64,000 nucleotides of DNA from RBG-16-66-20 sp040752005 (GTDB lineage Bacteria > Pseudomonadota > Gammaproteobacteria > Burkholderiales > SG8-39): positions 1-64,000 of the forward strand of contig JBFMFX010000008.1 in assembly GCA_040752005.1 (NCBI GenBank), read 5' to 3'. The notes under the pieces are model-generated. The model did not search any database. It was given only the letters and a program-made list of their open reading frames with translations, and was not told where the DNA came from. Position numbers and translations under genes: made by a program. Positions 17,850 to 28,578 of the stretch are shown here, piece by piece; the stretch's first letter is position 1, and the number at the start of each line of letters is the position of its first letter.

Positions 17850-18119
17850 TTCATCCTGGTACAGGAACAGAACCTCGTCGTTCCTGATCATCCCGAGCTC
17901 GTAGCGCGCCCGCTCCTCGACCGCGTCGAGCCCCTGCTTGAGGTCGCGCACCTCGGCGGCCAACCCGGCGTTGCGCGCCTCCAGCGCGCCGTTGTGCGCG
18001 CGCTGCGCCTGGAGCTGCCGGTCCACCTCCCAGACGCGCAGCCAGCCGCCCTTGCCGAACCACAGCGGAAACTGGATCGCCGCGATCAGCGCGACCAGCG
18101 CGGCTGCGAGCAGTCTCAC
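17832..18119 (-). CDS. ftsB: Cell division protein FtsB
   Basis: This small bitopic divisome protein links FtsL and FtsQ. The 95-residue product has one N-terminal transmembrane helix (LLAAALVALIAAIQFPLWF), a conserved GKGGW, a coiled coil (QLQAQRAHNGALEARNAGLAAEVRDLKQG) and the C-terminal ERARYELGMIRNDEVLFLYQ motif typical of FtsB. Its ATG overlaps the eno stop by four bases, which is the standard arrangement in proteobacteria. Confidence 0.96.
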   Translation of the reverse strand: MRLLAAALVALIAAIQFPLWFGKGGWLRVWEVDRQLQAQRAHNGALEARNAGLAAEVRDLKQGLDAVEERARYELGMIRNDEVLFLYQDEAARGR

Positions 18120-19399
18120 CCGGCGCTCCGCATGGCGCTGCGTCCGGGATAGCCGGCGGATTCGCCGAGGTCTTCCTCGATACGCAGCAGCTGGTTGTAC
18201 TTGGCGACCCGCTCGGAGCGCGCCAGCGACCCCGTCTTGATCTGCAGCGCGTTGGTGCCGACGGCGATGTCGGCGATCGTGGTGTCCTCGGTCTCGCCCG
18301 AGCGGTGCGAGATCACGGTGCCGTAGCCGGCGCGCTTGGCCAGCTCGATCGCGGCAAAAGTCTCGGTGAGCGTGCCGATCTGGTTCACCTTGATGAGGAT
18401 CGCGTTCGCCACCCCCTGATGGATGCCCTCCTTCAGCAGCCGCGTGCTGGTGACGAAGACATCGTCGCCGACGAGCTGCAGCTTGCGTCCCAGGCGCGCG
18501 GTGAGCAGCTTCCAGCCTTCCCAGTCGCCCTCGGCCATGCCGTCCTCGATCGAGGCGATCGGGTAGCGCTCGGCGAGCTGCGCGAGCCAGTCGCAGAATT
18601 CCGGCGCCGAGAGCGAGAGCTTCTCGGCCGCAAGCACGTAGCGGCCGTCGCGGTAGAACTCGCTCGCGGCGCAGTCGAGCGCGAGCAGCACGTCGCGGCC
18701 CGGCGCGTAGCCCGCCTTGACGATGGCTTCCAGCACCAGCTCGATCGCGGCCGCGTGCGTCGGCAGGTCCGGCGCGAAGCCGCCCTCGTCGCCCACCGCG
18801 GTGGACATGCCCTTCGCCGCGAGCAGCTTCTTCAGCGCCTGGAACACCTCGGCGCCGCAGCGCAGCGCCTCGCGGAACGACTGCGCGCCGACCGGCACGA
18901 TCATGAACTCCTGAAGGTCGAGATTGTTGTTGGCGTGCGCGCCGCCGTTCACCACGTTCATCAGCGGCACCGGCATCTGCATCGGTCCGGAACCGCCGAA
19001 GTACCGGTACAGTGGCAGGCCCGACTCCTCGGCGGCGGCGCGCGCGGTCGCCATCGAAACGGCGAGCAGCGCGTTCGCGCCCAGGCGCGACTTGTTCTCG
19101 GTGCCGTCCAGCTCGATGAGCGTCTTGTCCACGAACGCCTGCTCGGAAGCGTCCAGCCCGACGATGGCCTCCGAGATCTCGGTATTGATGAACTCCACCG
19201 CCTTCAGCACGCCCTTGCCGCCGAAGCGCTGCGGGTCGCCGTCGCGCAGCTCCAGCGCCTCGCGGCTTCCGGTCGAGGCGCCCGAAGGCACCGCGGCGCG
19301 CCCCATCACCCCGGATTCGAGCAGGACGTCGGCCTCCACGGTCGGATTGCCGCGCGAATCGAGGATTTCCCTGGCCACCACATCCACGATCGAGCTCAT
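18116..19399 (-). CDS. eno: Enolase
   Basis: This glycolytic enzyme interconverts 2-phosphoglycerate and phosphoenolpyruvate and is also a component of the RNA degradosome. The 427-residue product shows ILDSRGNPTVEADV, the loop SGASTGSREALELRDGD, metal and catalytic residues in SIEDGMAEGDWEGW and LVGDDVFVTS, the catalytic lysine in ILIKVNQIGTL, and the C-terminal SHRSGETEDTTIADIAV. The length is full for the family. A GGAGG ribosome site precedes the ATG, 22 bases after the kdsA stop. It is the third gene of the pyrG-kdsA-eno-ftsB operon. Confidence 0.98.
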   Translation of the reverse strand: MSSIVDVVAREILDSRGNPTVEADVLLESGVMGRAAVPSGASTGSREALELRDGDPQRFGGKGVLKAVEFINTEISEAIVGLDASEQAFVDKTLIELDGTENKSRLGANALLAVSMATARAAAEESGLPLYRYFGGSGPMQMPVPLMNVVNGGAHANNNLDLQEFMIVPVGAQSFREALRCGAEVFQALKKLLAAKGMSTAVGDEGGFAPDLPTHAAAIELVLEAIVKAGYAPGRDVLLALDCAASEFYRDGRYVLAAEKLSLSAPEFCDWLAQLAERYPIASIEDGMAEGDWEGWKLLTARLGRKLQLVGDDVFVTSTRLLKEGIHQGVANAILIKVNQIGTLTETFAAIELAKRAGYGTVISHRSGETEDTTIADIAVGTNALQIKTGSLARSERVAKYNQLLRIEEDLGESAGYPGRSAMRSAG

Positions 19400-19421
19400 C
19401 TCGGTTTGCCTCCGCTTCTGG

Positions 19422-20257
19422 TCAGGTCCGGATCAGGTTTTCGGCGAACGTCCTGCGCTTGACGGTGCGGTCGAGCTCGACCAGCGTCTCGAGCAGCTCC
19501 GGCATCCGCGCAAGCGGCCAGGAGTTCGGGCCGTCGCACAGCGCCGCGTCGGGATCCGGGTGCGTCTCCATGAAGATTCCGGCGACGCCGGCGGCGACCG
19601 CGGCGCGCGCGAGCACCGGAATGAACTGGCGTTCGCCGCCGCTCGCCGACCCCAGACCGCCGGGAAGCTGCACCGAGTGCGTCGCGTCGAACACCACCGG
19701 GCAGCCGGTCGCGCGCATGATGGCGAGGCTCCTCATGTCGCTCACCAGGTTCTGGTAGCCGAAGGAAAAGCCGCGCTCGCAGACCAGGATGCGGTCGTTG
19801 CCGGCGCTCCTCGCCTTCGCCACCACGTTCGCCATTTCCCACGGCGACAGGAACTGTCCCTTCTTGATGTTCATCGGCCTGCCCTGGCGCGCGACCGCGC
19901 GGATGAAGTTGGTCTGCCGGCACAGGAACGCCGGCGTCTGCAGCACGTCCACCACCGCGGCGACCTCGGCGAGCGGCGTATCCTCGTGCACGTCGGTGAG
20001 CACCGGCACGCCGATTCGCGTTCGCACCGCCTCCAGGATGCGCAGGCCCTCGGCAAGGCCCGGGCCGCGATAGCTCTCCCCGGAGCTGCGGTTCGCCTTG
20101 TCGAAGGAGCCCTTGAAGATGTAGGGCACGCCGAGCCGCGCGGTGAGCTCCTTCAGGCGCCCGGCGACCTCCAGACACAGCGATTCGCTCTCCAGCGTGT
20201 CCGGACCCGCAATGAGAAACAGCGGCCGATCGAGGCCGACCTCGAAGCCGCACAGGT

Positions 20258-20261
<4 letters not shown>
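19422..20261 (-). CDS. kdsA: 3-deoxy-8-phosphooctulonate synthase (KDO-8-phosphate synthase)
   Basis: This enzyme condenses phosphoenolpyruvate with arabinose 5-phosphate to give KDO-8-phosphate, the first step to the KDO sugar of lipopolysaccharide. The 279-residue product has the family segments LIAGPDTLESESLCLEVAG, KGSFDKANRSSGESYRGPG, LTDVHED, QTNFIRAVARQGRPMNIKKGQFL and the C-terminal METHPDPDAALCDGPNSWPL. The ATG at 20261 overlaps the pyrG stop (ATGA), which fixes the start against the longer open frame. Its presence implies an LPS-bearing Gram-negative cell. Confidence 0.97.
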
Positions 20262-21925
<1,664 letters not shown>

Positions 21926-21952
21926 TAACGCCGATCGGGGCGCGGATGGTGA

Positions 21953-21981
21953 AGTTTACCGGAATCGCCGCAGCGCCACAA
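21953..21981 (-). promoter_or_regulatory. Candidate sigma-70 promoter for pyrG-kdsA-eno-ftsB
   Basis: On the minus strand TTGTGG (21981-21976) and TAAACT (21958-21953) are separated by exactly 17 bases. The predicted start near 21946 gives a leader of about 20 bases before the pyrG ATG. The boxes match consensus at three and four of six positions. The site lies in the 65 bp between pyrG and the upstream signalling gene, so the operon can be expressed independently. Confidence 0.45.
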
Positions 21982-21990
21982 ATCGCGCCG

Positions 21991-24900
21991 TCAGCGGCGC
22001 GGCGCGCGCCGGCGCCTGCGCACCGGCGCGCCGGCCTGAAATCGCTCCGCTTCCACCGGCCGGCCGAACCAGTAACCCTGCGCGAACGGGCAGCCCTCGC
22101 GCGCGAGCGCCGTGGCCTGCGCGCGTGTCTCCACGCCTTCGGCGACGACCTCCAGCCCGAGCCCCTCGGCGAGCCGGATCACGGTCCGGCACAGCGCGAG
22201 ATCGGCGCGCGCACGCGGCACGCCGCGCACGAAGCTGCGGTCTATCTTGAGCGCATCCACCGGCAGGCGCTTGAGGTACGCGAGCGACGAATACCCGGTG
22301 CCGAAGTCATCGAGCGTGATGCGCATCCCGAGCCGCCGCAGGGCGCGCAGCGTCTCGACCGCGTTCTCCTGGTCGCGCACCAGCACGCTCTCGGTGATCT
22401 CGAGCTGAACCAGCCGCGGACTGGCCTGCGCGGCGCCGAGGGCGGCGCGCACCGAGCCGAGCAGCTCCGGATCGTGGAACTGCCGCGCCGACAGGTTCAC
22501 CGCGACGCGAAACGGCTGCCTGCGGGCGCGGTTCCACAGGCGCGCCTGGCGCGCGGCGCTCTCCAGCACCCAGCGCCCGATCGGCACGATCAGCCCCGAT
22601 TCCTCCGCGACCGGGATGAACTCGCCGGGCGCGTGCGTGGTGCCGTCGGCGCGCCGCCAGCGCAGCAGCGCCTCGGCACCCACCACCGCGCCGTCGCGCA
22701 GGCGCACCACCGGCTGGTAGGCGAGGCGGAACTCGCCCGCCTCGAGCGCGGCGCGCAGCGCGCGCTCCATCGCCATGTGGCGCTCGATCCGCGCATTGAA
22801 CTCCGGCGAAAAGAACTGGAAGCAGTCGCGCCCCTCCTCTTTTGCCCGGTAGAGCGCGGCGTCGGCGTGCTTGAGCAGCGTCGCGGCGTCGGTCCCGTCC
22901 CTCGGATAAAGCGCGATGCCGATGCTCGCCGTCAGCACGAACTCGTGCGCATCCACCCTGAGCGGTGCGCCGATCGCGGCGCGCAGCTTGGCGGCCACCG
23001 TCGCCGCGTCGTCGTCCCGCTGCAAGTCCGGCAGCAGCGCGACGAACTCGTCGCCGCCCATGCGTGCGACGGTGTCGCCGCCGCGTACCGCCGCCGAGAT
23101 GCGCTGGGCGACGAGCGCGATCACCCGGTCGCCCATCGCATGGCCGAGCGTGTCATTGATCCGCTTCAGGCGGTCCACGTCAATGAACATGACGCCGAGC
23201 GGCCGGCCCTTGCGCGCGGCGTTGGCGATCGCCTGCGCCAGCCGGTCGCGCAGCAGATTGCGGTTCGGCAGCCCGGTGAGCGTGTCGTAGTTGGCTTGCC
23301 GCTCGACTTCCTCCTGATAGCGCACGCGCTCAGTAACATCGTTGGCGATGCCGACGTAATGGCTAACGCGCCCGCCGTCGTCCGGTACCGGCGCCACATG
23401 CAGCTCGTTCCAGAACGGCGTGCCGTCGCGCCGGTAGTTGCGCAGCAGCACCGTCGCCTCGCGCCGCTCGCGCAGCGCGCCGCGCAGCGCCTCCAGTCCC
23501 GCCTGATCGCGCTCCGCGCCGCTCAAAAAGCTGGGATTGCGGCCGAGCGCCTCGCCGGCGCGATAGCCGGTCATGCGCTCGAACGCCGGGTTGACGTACA
23601 CCAGCACCGGCTCGCCGCCCCGCAGCTCGGTGATCATCACCGCGTTAACGCTCGCCTCGAGCGCGCGATCGCGCAGGCGCAGCGCCTCCTCGCCGAGTTT
23701 GCGCTCGGTGATGTCCTGCAGCGCGACCGACATGCGCGCCGCGCGGCCCTCGGCGTCGAAGAACACCCGGCCGCGCGCGCTCACCCAGCGCACCTCGCTG
23801 TCGGTGCGCACGAGGCGATACTCGATGTTGTGCTCGCGGCCGGTGCGCAGCGCCTCGTCACGATCGCGCAGGAACCGCGCGCGGTCCTCCGGGTGTACCA
23901 TCTCGCGGAACGGCGGATAGGCGCCGGAGGCCGGCGGCGGCCCGAGCAGCCATTCCGGCGGCCGGCTCCAGGCGATGCGGTCGGCCGCCACGTCCCATTC
24001 GAGCGAAATCGTCTTGGCGAGGATCTGCGCTTCGCGCAGCGCCTCGGCCTGGGCGCGCAGCAGCTCGCGGCTGCGCCTGGATTCGGTGACGTCGGTCACC
24101 AGGACAAAGAGCCCCTCGATCGCGCCGGACTCCGCGCGCTGCGGCACGAAGTCCACGTGGATATGCACCACCTCGCCGCCGGCGCGCGACACGGCACGCT
24201 CATAGCTCAGCGACTCGCCGGCGTAGGCGCGCGCGAAGTACGGCTGCACCTCGGCCCAGGCCGCCTCGCCGATCACCTCGCGCATGTGCCGGCCGAGCTT
24301 GTCCTGCAGCGCGTAGCCATAGAATTCCACGTGCTGGCGGTTGGCGTAGCGCAACCGCACCTCGCGGTCGTAGTACGCGATCATCGCCGGCACGTTGTCG
24401 GCGATCAGGCGCAGCGCGGCGGCCGCTTCGCGCGTCTGCTCCTCGGCCTGCATGCGGTCGGTGATGTCGCTCGCGACACCGCGATAGCCGGCAAAGCGCC
24501 CGGCATCGTCGTACACCGGCTCGCCGCTCACGCTTATGTAGCGCAGCGAGTCGTCGTCCATGCGCCGGCGCAGCCGCAGGTCGCGGAACGGCTCGTGCCG
24601 CTCCAGCATCGCGATGTGCGATGACCAGTCGCCCTCGACGGGCTCCAGATCCCGGTCCTCCCAGCGGCGCGTGCCGAGGTAGACCGACGGATCGCCGCCG
24701 CGCGCATTGGCGGCCGCACGCGGCCCGGCGATGAGGGTGAACCGGAACTGGTCATCCTGCTCCCAGTACCAGTCGGCCGACAGCTCGGTCAGCTTGCGAA
24801 AGCGTTCCTCGCTCTTTTGCAGCGAGCGAACGGTCCGCGCCTGAAGCGCGGCGAGGCGCACCAGCCGCTCCAGCCCGATGTCGTCGAGCCGGTCCTTGTG

Positions 24901-25248
24901 CACGACGTCGTACGCACCCTGCGCGAGCGCCGCCGCGTGCACTTCGGGATCGGCCAGCCCAGTGAGCACGACGATCAGGCGCTCGCCGGCCTGCCACAGG
25001 CGCTGCAGTGTCGCAAGGCCGGCGGAGTCCGGCAGCCCGAGGTCGGCGAGGATCAGGTCAACCGGGTGGCGCCCCAGGTGCGCGATCGCCTCGCGCAGCG
25101 TCGGCACCCAGTGCACCGCCACCTCAAGGCCCGCGCTCGCGTTCAGCCTGTGGCGCACGATCGAGGCGAAGTCGGCATCGTCTTCGAGCAGCAGGATGCG
25201 CACCACCGAGTTGCCGTGGGATTCGGAACGTGGAGGTGTCGCAATCAT
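21991..25248 (-). CDS. Response regulator/multi-PAS diguanylate cyclase-phosphodiesterase (REC-PAS-GGDEF-EAL)
   Basis: This 1085-residue cytoplasmic signalling protein is predicted to make and/or degrade cyclic di-GMP. The domains in order are REC (residues ~17-135, acidic pocket LLEDDAD, phospho-acceptor Asp69 in ILADLGLP, Lys118), then about four PAS/PAC repeats (~145-650) separated by DITDR, DVTES, DITER and DVTER linkers, and GGDEF (~650-815) with an intact MGGDEF at 730-735. RGGD five residues before it is a product-inhibition I-site. EAL follows (~830-1070) with GAEALLRW, DDFGTGYSS and EGVET. No transmembrane segment is seen. Intact motifs in both output domains leave the net activity undecided. 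The ATG at 25248 is chosen because REC begins shortly after. The gene stands alone, and no partner histidine kinase is adjacent. A paralogue lies at the right end of the window. Confidence 0.92.
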   Translation of the reverse strand: MIATPPRSESHGNSVVRILLLEDDADFASIVRHRLNASAGLEVAVHWVPTLREAIAHLGRHPVDLILADLGLPDSAGLATLQRLWQAGERLIVVLTGLADPEVHAAALAQGAYDVVHKDRLDDIGLERLVRLAALQARTVRSLQKSEERFRKLTELSADWYWEQDDQFRFTLIAGPRAAANARGGDPSVYLGTRRWEDRDLEPVEGDWSSHIAMLERHEPFRDLRLRRRMDDDSLRYISVSGEPVYDDAGRFAGYRGVASDITDRMQAEEQTREAAAALRLIADNVPAMIAYYDREVRLRYANRQHVEFYGYALQDKLGRHMREVIGEAAWAEVQPYFARAYAGESLSYERAVSRAGGEVVHIHVDFVPQRAESGAIEGLFVLVTDVTESRRSRELLRAQAEALREAQILAKTISLEWDVAADRIAWSRPPEWLLGPPPASGAYPPFREMVHPEDRARFLRDRDEALRTGREHNIEYRLVRTDSEVRWVSARGRVFFDAEGRAARMSVALQDITERKLGEEALRLRDRALEASVNAVMITELRGGEPVLVYVNPAFERMTGYRAGEALGRNPSFLSGAERDQAGLEALRGALRERREATVLLRNYRRDGTPFWNELHVAPVPDDGGRVSHYVGIANDVTERVRYQEEVERQANYDTLTGLPNRNLLRDRLAQAIANAARKGRPLGVMFIDVDRLKRINDTLGHAMGDRVIALVAQRISAAVRGGDTVARMGGDEFVALLPDLQRDDDAATVAAKLRAAIGAPLRVDAHEFVLTASIGIALYPRDGTDAATLLKHADAALYRAKEEGRDCFQFFSPEFNARIERHMAMERALRAALEAGEFRLAYQPVVRLRDGAVVGAEALLRWRRADGTTHAPGEFIPVAEESGLIVPIGRWVLESAARQARLWNRARRQPFRVAVNLSARQFHDPELLGSVRAALGAAQASPRLVQLEITESVLVRDQENAVETLRALRRLGMRITLDDFGTGYSSLAYLKRLPVDALKIDRSFVRGVPRARADLALCRTVIRLAEGLGLEVVAEGVETRAQATALAREGCPFAQGYWFGRPVEAERFQAGAPVRRRRRAPRR

Positions 25249-25403
25249 TGATCTTGGTTCGCTATTTTCGTGCCTGACGAGGTGCCCCTGCATTGTGCCA
25301 TCTCGGGCCGATGCGGCGGCGCTTCTCACAGGGTTTTGCATCAACGCCGCCCGACGGCCGCCGGCGCATACCGGCGCGAGCGCGGTTCTGAGAAAATGGC
25401 GCC

Positions 25404-26408
25404 ATGGAAATCCGCGACGGGCTGGTGGGGGCGATCGGCAACACGCCGCTCATTCGCCTGCGCGGACCGTCGGAGGCGACCGGCTGCGAGATTCTCGGCA
25501 AGGCGGAGTTTCTCAACCCCGGCGGCTCGGTGAAGGACCGTGCCGCGCTCTACATCATCCTGGATGCCGAGCGCCGCGGGGCTCTCAGGCCCGGCGGCGT
25601 CATCGTCGAGGGGACCGCCGGCAACACCGGGATCGGCCTTGCGCTGGTCGGCAACGCGCGCGGCTATCGCACCGTGATCGTCATCCCGGAGACGCAGAGC
25701 CAGGAAAAGAAGGACATGCTGCGGCTTTGCGGCGCCGAGCTGCGCGAGGTCCCGGCGGTGCCGTACAAGGATCCGAACAACTACGTGCACGTCTCCGAGC
25801 GCCTGGCAAAGGAGCTTGCCGCGACCGAACCCAACGGGGTGCTGTGGGCGAACCAGTGGGACAATCTTGCCAACTGCGACGGGCACTACCGCAGCACAGG
25901 CCCCGAGATCTGGCGCCAGACGGACGGCAAGGTGCACGGCTTCGCCTGCGCGATCGGCACCGGAGGCACGCTCGCCGGCGTGAGCATGTACCTGAAGGAG
26001 AAGAATCCGGCGATTCGCATCGCTCTGGCCGATCCGATGGGCGCGGCGATGTACCACTGGTTCAAGCACGGGGAGTTGCGATCCGAGGGCAGCTCGATCA
26101 CCGAAGGGATCGGGCAGGGGCGAGTCACGCGCAACGTCGCCGCCGCGCGCGTGGACGACGCCTACCAGATTCCCGACGCCGAGGCGCTGCCGATCATCTT
26201 CGACCTGCTCCGCAAAGAGGGCCTGTGCGTCGGCGGCTCCAGCGGCATCAATGTCGCCGGGGCAATGCGCCTTGCGCGCGATCTCGGGCCGGGCCACACC
26301 GTGGTCACGATCCTCGCCGACTCGGGCACCCGCTACCAGTCCAAGCTCTTCAACCCCGCGTTCCTGAGGGAAAGAGGTCTGCCTTGTCCGGACTGGCTCG
26401 CAAGGTGA
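25404..26408 (+). CDS. Cysteine synthase-like PLP enzyme (beta-family, CysK/CBS-like)
   Basis: This fold-type II PLP enzyme of 334 residues has IGNTPLIRL near the N terminus, the Schiff-base lysine in NPGGSVKDRAAL, a TAGNTGIGLA loop, the phosphate-binding GTGGTLAGV and the C-terminal GGSSGINVAGA. O-acetylserine sulfhydrylases make cysteine from O-acetylserine and sulfide. The sequence spanning PETQSQEKKDMLRLCGAELREV and the insertion KDPNNYVHVSERLAKEL match a CysK-like subgroup common in proteobacteria, but other beta-replacement reactions remain possible. It is divergent from the cyclic-di-GMP gene across 155 bp in which no convincing promoter was found. The following gene starts 111 bases later, so it may be monocistronic. 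Confidence 0.87.
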   Translation: MEIRDGLVGAIGNTPLIRLRGPSEATGCEILGKAEFLNPGGSVKDRAALYIILDAERRGALRPGGVIVEGTAGNTGIGLALVGNARGYRTVIVIPETQSQEKKDMLRLCGAELREVPAVPYKDPNNYVHVSERLAKELAATEPNGVLWANQWDNLANCDGHYRSTGPEIWRQTDGKVHGFACAIGTGGTLAGVSMYLKEKNPAIRIALADPMGAAMYHWFKHGELRSEGSSITEGIGQGRVTRNVAAARVDDAYQIPDAEALPIIFDLLRKEGLCVGGSSGINVAGAMRLARDLGPGHTVVTILADSGTRYQSKLFNPAFLRERGLPCPDWLAR

Positions 26409-26519
26409 AACACTGCGCGCGCAAGCCGGCTGCGGCCGAAACTTTTCCGGCCCGCCGGGTCTAACGGCTAGCCGGGGGCGCCTCACGAGGGCCGCGCCCG
26501 GGGTGCGACAGGAGCGCCG

Positions 26520-27620
26520 ATGACCGTCGTTGCCCGCTTCGAGGTCCGCTACACGCAGTACCTGGACAGCCAGGGAAAAGCGGTCCAGCCGCTACCCGAA
26601 TTCGCGCGCGATCCACGCAACCTGGTACCCGCCTACCGAGCGATGGTGCTGATGCGCGCGCTCGATGCGAAGGCGATCGCGCTGCAGCGCACCGGCCGCA
26701 TGGGCACCTACGCTTCCACGCTGGGCAAGGAAGCGATTGACGCCGGCTGCGGCGCGGTGCTCGAAAAGGACGACGTGGTGCTGCCCAGCTACCGCGAGAG
26801 CGGAATCCTTTTCCTTCGCGGCGTCTCGCCGCATCGCGTGTTCCTGTACTGGGGTGGCGACGAACGCGGCAACGTGTTTCCGGAATCGCCGCGCGATTTC
26901 CCTTTCTGCGTGCCGATCGCGACGCAGCTCGCACACGCGGTCGGAGTCGCCTACGCGATGAAGCTGCGCGGCGAGAGGCGCGCCGCGCTGGCGCTCGCCG
27001 GCGACGGTGCGACCTCCAAGGGCGACTTCTACGAGGCGCTGAACGCCGCCGGTATCTGGCAACTGCCGATGGTGGTGCTGATCGTCAACAACCAGTACGC
27101 GATCTCGATGCCGCGCCATCGCCAGAGCGCCACCGAGACGCTCGCGCAAAAGGGCATCGCGGCCGGCATCGCGTGCGAGCAGGTGGACGGCAACGACGTG
27201 ATCGCCGTGCGCGAGGTCGTCGGCCGCGCGCTCGAACGCGCCCGCGCCGGCGGAGGTCCGGCCCTGATCGAGGCCCTCACCTATCGGCTGTCGGATCACA
27301 CCACCGCCGACGACGCATCCCGCTACCGCAGCGCGGAGGAAGTGGCCGAGGCCTGGAAACACGAGCCGATCGCGCGGCTGCGCAACTGGCTTGCCGCGAA
27401 CGGCGCGTGGTCGAAGGAGGAGGAAGTGGCGCTCGCGCGCGAATGCGCCACGCGCGCCGAGGAGGCGGCGCGGGCGTATCTCGACACGCCCCCGCCGGAG
27501 CCCGAGCAGATGTTCCGGCATCTGTATGCCCGGCTCCCGGCGGCATACCGCTGGCAGCGCGACGCCGCCTGCGGCGCGATCGCGGAGGCGAGCCACGATG
27601 CCCGGGCTGAACCTCGTTGA
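26520..27620 (+). CDS. 2-oxoacid (pyruvate) dehydrogenase E1 component, alpha subunit
   Basis: This is the thiamine diphosphate-binding subunit of a heterotetrameric E1, which decarboxylates a 2-oxoacid and transfers the acyl group to lipoyl-E2. The 366-residue product has the ThDP motif GDGATSKGDFYEALN...VNNQYAIS, the MGTYASTLGKEA and LPSYRES segments and the phosphorylation-loop-like RLSDHTTADDASRYR. This alpha-2-beta-2 type resembles Gram-positive/Thermus PdhA and is distinct from the homodimeric AceE that usually serves pyruvate in betaproteobacteria. Pyruvate, acetoin or branched-chain 2-oxoacids are all possible substrates. An AGGAG site precedes the ATG. It overlaps the E1 beta gene by 23 bases. 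Confidence 0.88.
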   Translation: MTVVARFEVRYTQYLDSQGKAVQPLPEFARDPRNLVPAYRAMVLMRALDAKAIALQRTGRMGTYASTLGKEAIDAGCGAVLEKDDVVLPSYRESGILFLRGVSPHRVFLYWGGDERGNVFPESPRDFPFCVPIATQLAHAVGVAYAMKLRGERRAALALAGDGATSKGDFYEALNAAGIWQLPMVVLIVNNQYAISMPRHRQSATETLAQKGIAAGIACEQVDGNDVIAVREVVGRALERARAGGGPALIEALTYRLSDHTTADDASRYRSAEEVAEAWKHEPIARLRNWLAANGAWSKEEEVALARECATRAEEAARAYLDTPPPEPEQMFRHLYARLPAAYRWQRDAACGAIAEASHDARAEPR

Positions 27621-28578
27621 AGCGGTCAATCGCGCCCTTGCGCGCGCGATGGAGGACGATCCCCGCGTCGTGGTGCTGGGCGAGGACGTGGGAGTGAACG
27701 GCGGCGTGTTCCGCGCCACCGTCGGGCTGCTCGAGCGCTTCGGTCCGGGGCGTGTGGTGGACACGCCGCTTTCGGAAGCGCTGATCGCAGGCATGGCGAT
27801 CGGCATGGCCGCCGAGGGCCTGCGCCCGGTCGTGGAGATCCAGTTCGCCGGCTTCGCCTACGCCACGCTCGATCAGATCCTGAACCACGCCGGGCGGCTG
27901 CGCCACCGCACGCAGGGGCGCCTCGCCTGTCCGATGGTGATGCGCATGCCCTGCGGGGCGGGCATTCGCGCCCCCGAGCACCATTCCGAGAGCCCGGAGG
28001 CGATCTTCGCGCACGTACCGGGGATCCGCGTCGTGTATCCGTCCTCGCCCGCGCGCGCCTACGGGCTGCTGCTTGCTGCGATCGCGGATCCCGACCCGGT
28101 GGTGTTTCTCGAACCCTCGCGCCTGTACCGGCTCTGGCGCGAGGAGGTCGCCGACGAGGGCGAACCGCTCGCGCTCGACCGCGCGTTCGTGCTTCGCGAA
28201 GGCGAGGACCTGACGCTCGTTTCCTGGGGAGCGATGGTGCGCGAGTGCCTTGCCGCGGCCGAGGCGCTCGCGCAGGAAGGGATCGCGGCGGAGGTTATTG
28301 ACGTCGCGACCCTCAAGCCCCTGGACGAGGATACGATCCTTGAATCGGTCGCGAAAACCGGGCGCTGCGTCGTCGTCACCGAGGCGCCGCGCACGTGCAG
28401 CTTCGCCTCGGAAGTCGCCGCCGTGATCGCCGAGCGCGGCCTCACCTCGCTCCTGGCGCCGGTCGAGCGCGTGACCGCCTGGGACACGGTGACGCCGATG
28501 GCGAGGCTGGAATCGCGCTACATGCCCGACGTGCCGCGCATCCTCGCCGCGGCGCGCAAGGCGATGCGGTATCGCTGA
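27598..28578 (+). CDS. 2-oxoacid (pyruvate) dehydrogenase E1 component, beta subunit
   Basis: This is the transketolase-like beta subunit of the E1, 326 residues. Visible segments are VVVLGEDVGVNGGVFRAT, the DTPLSEALIAGMAIGMA region with the glutamate that activates ThDP, MRMPCGAG, HHSESPEAIFAHVPGIRVVYPS and the C-terminal transketolase domain GEDLTLVSWGAMV with EVIDVATLKPLDEDTI. It starts inside the 3' end of the alpha gene, and its TGA overlaps the ATG of the E2 gene by one base, so all three are translationally coupled. Confidence 0.92.
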   Translation: MPGLNLVEAVNRALARAMEDDPRVVVLGEDVGVNGGVFRATVGLLERFGPGRVVDTPLSEALIAGMAIGMAAEGLRPVVEIQFAGFAYATLDQILNHAGRLRHRTQGRLACPMVMRMPCGAGIRAPEHHSESPEAIFAHVPGIRVVYPSSPARAYGLLLAAIADPDPVVFLEPSRLYRLWREEVADEGEPLALDRAFVLREGEDLTLVSWGAMVRECLAAAEALAQEGIAAEVIDVATLKPLDEDTILESVAKTGRCVVVTEAPRTCSFASEVAAVIAERGLTSLLAPVERVTAWDTVTPMARLESRYMPDVPRILAAARKAMRYR

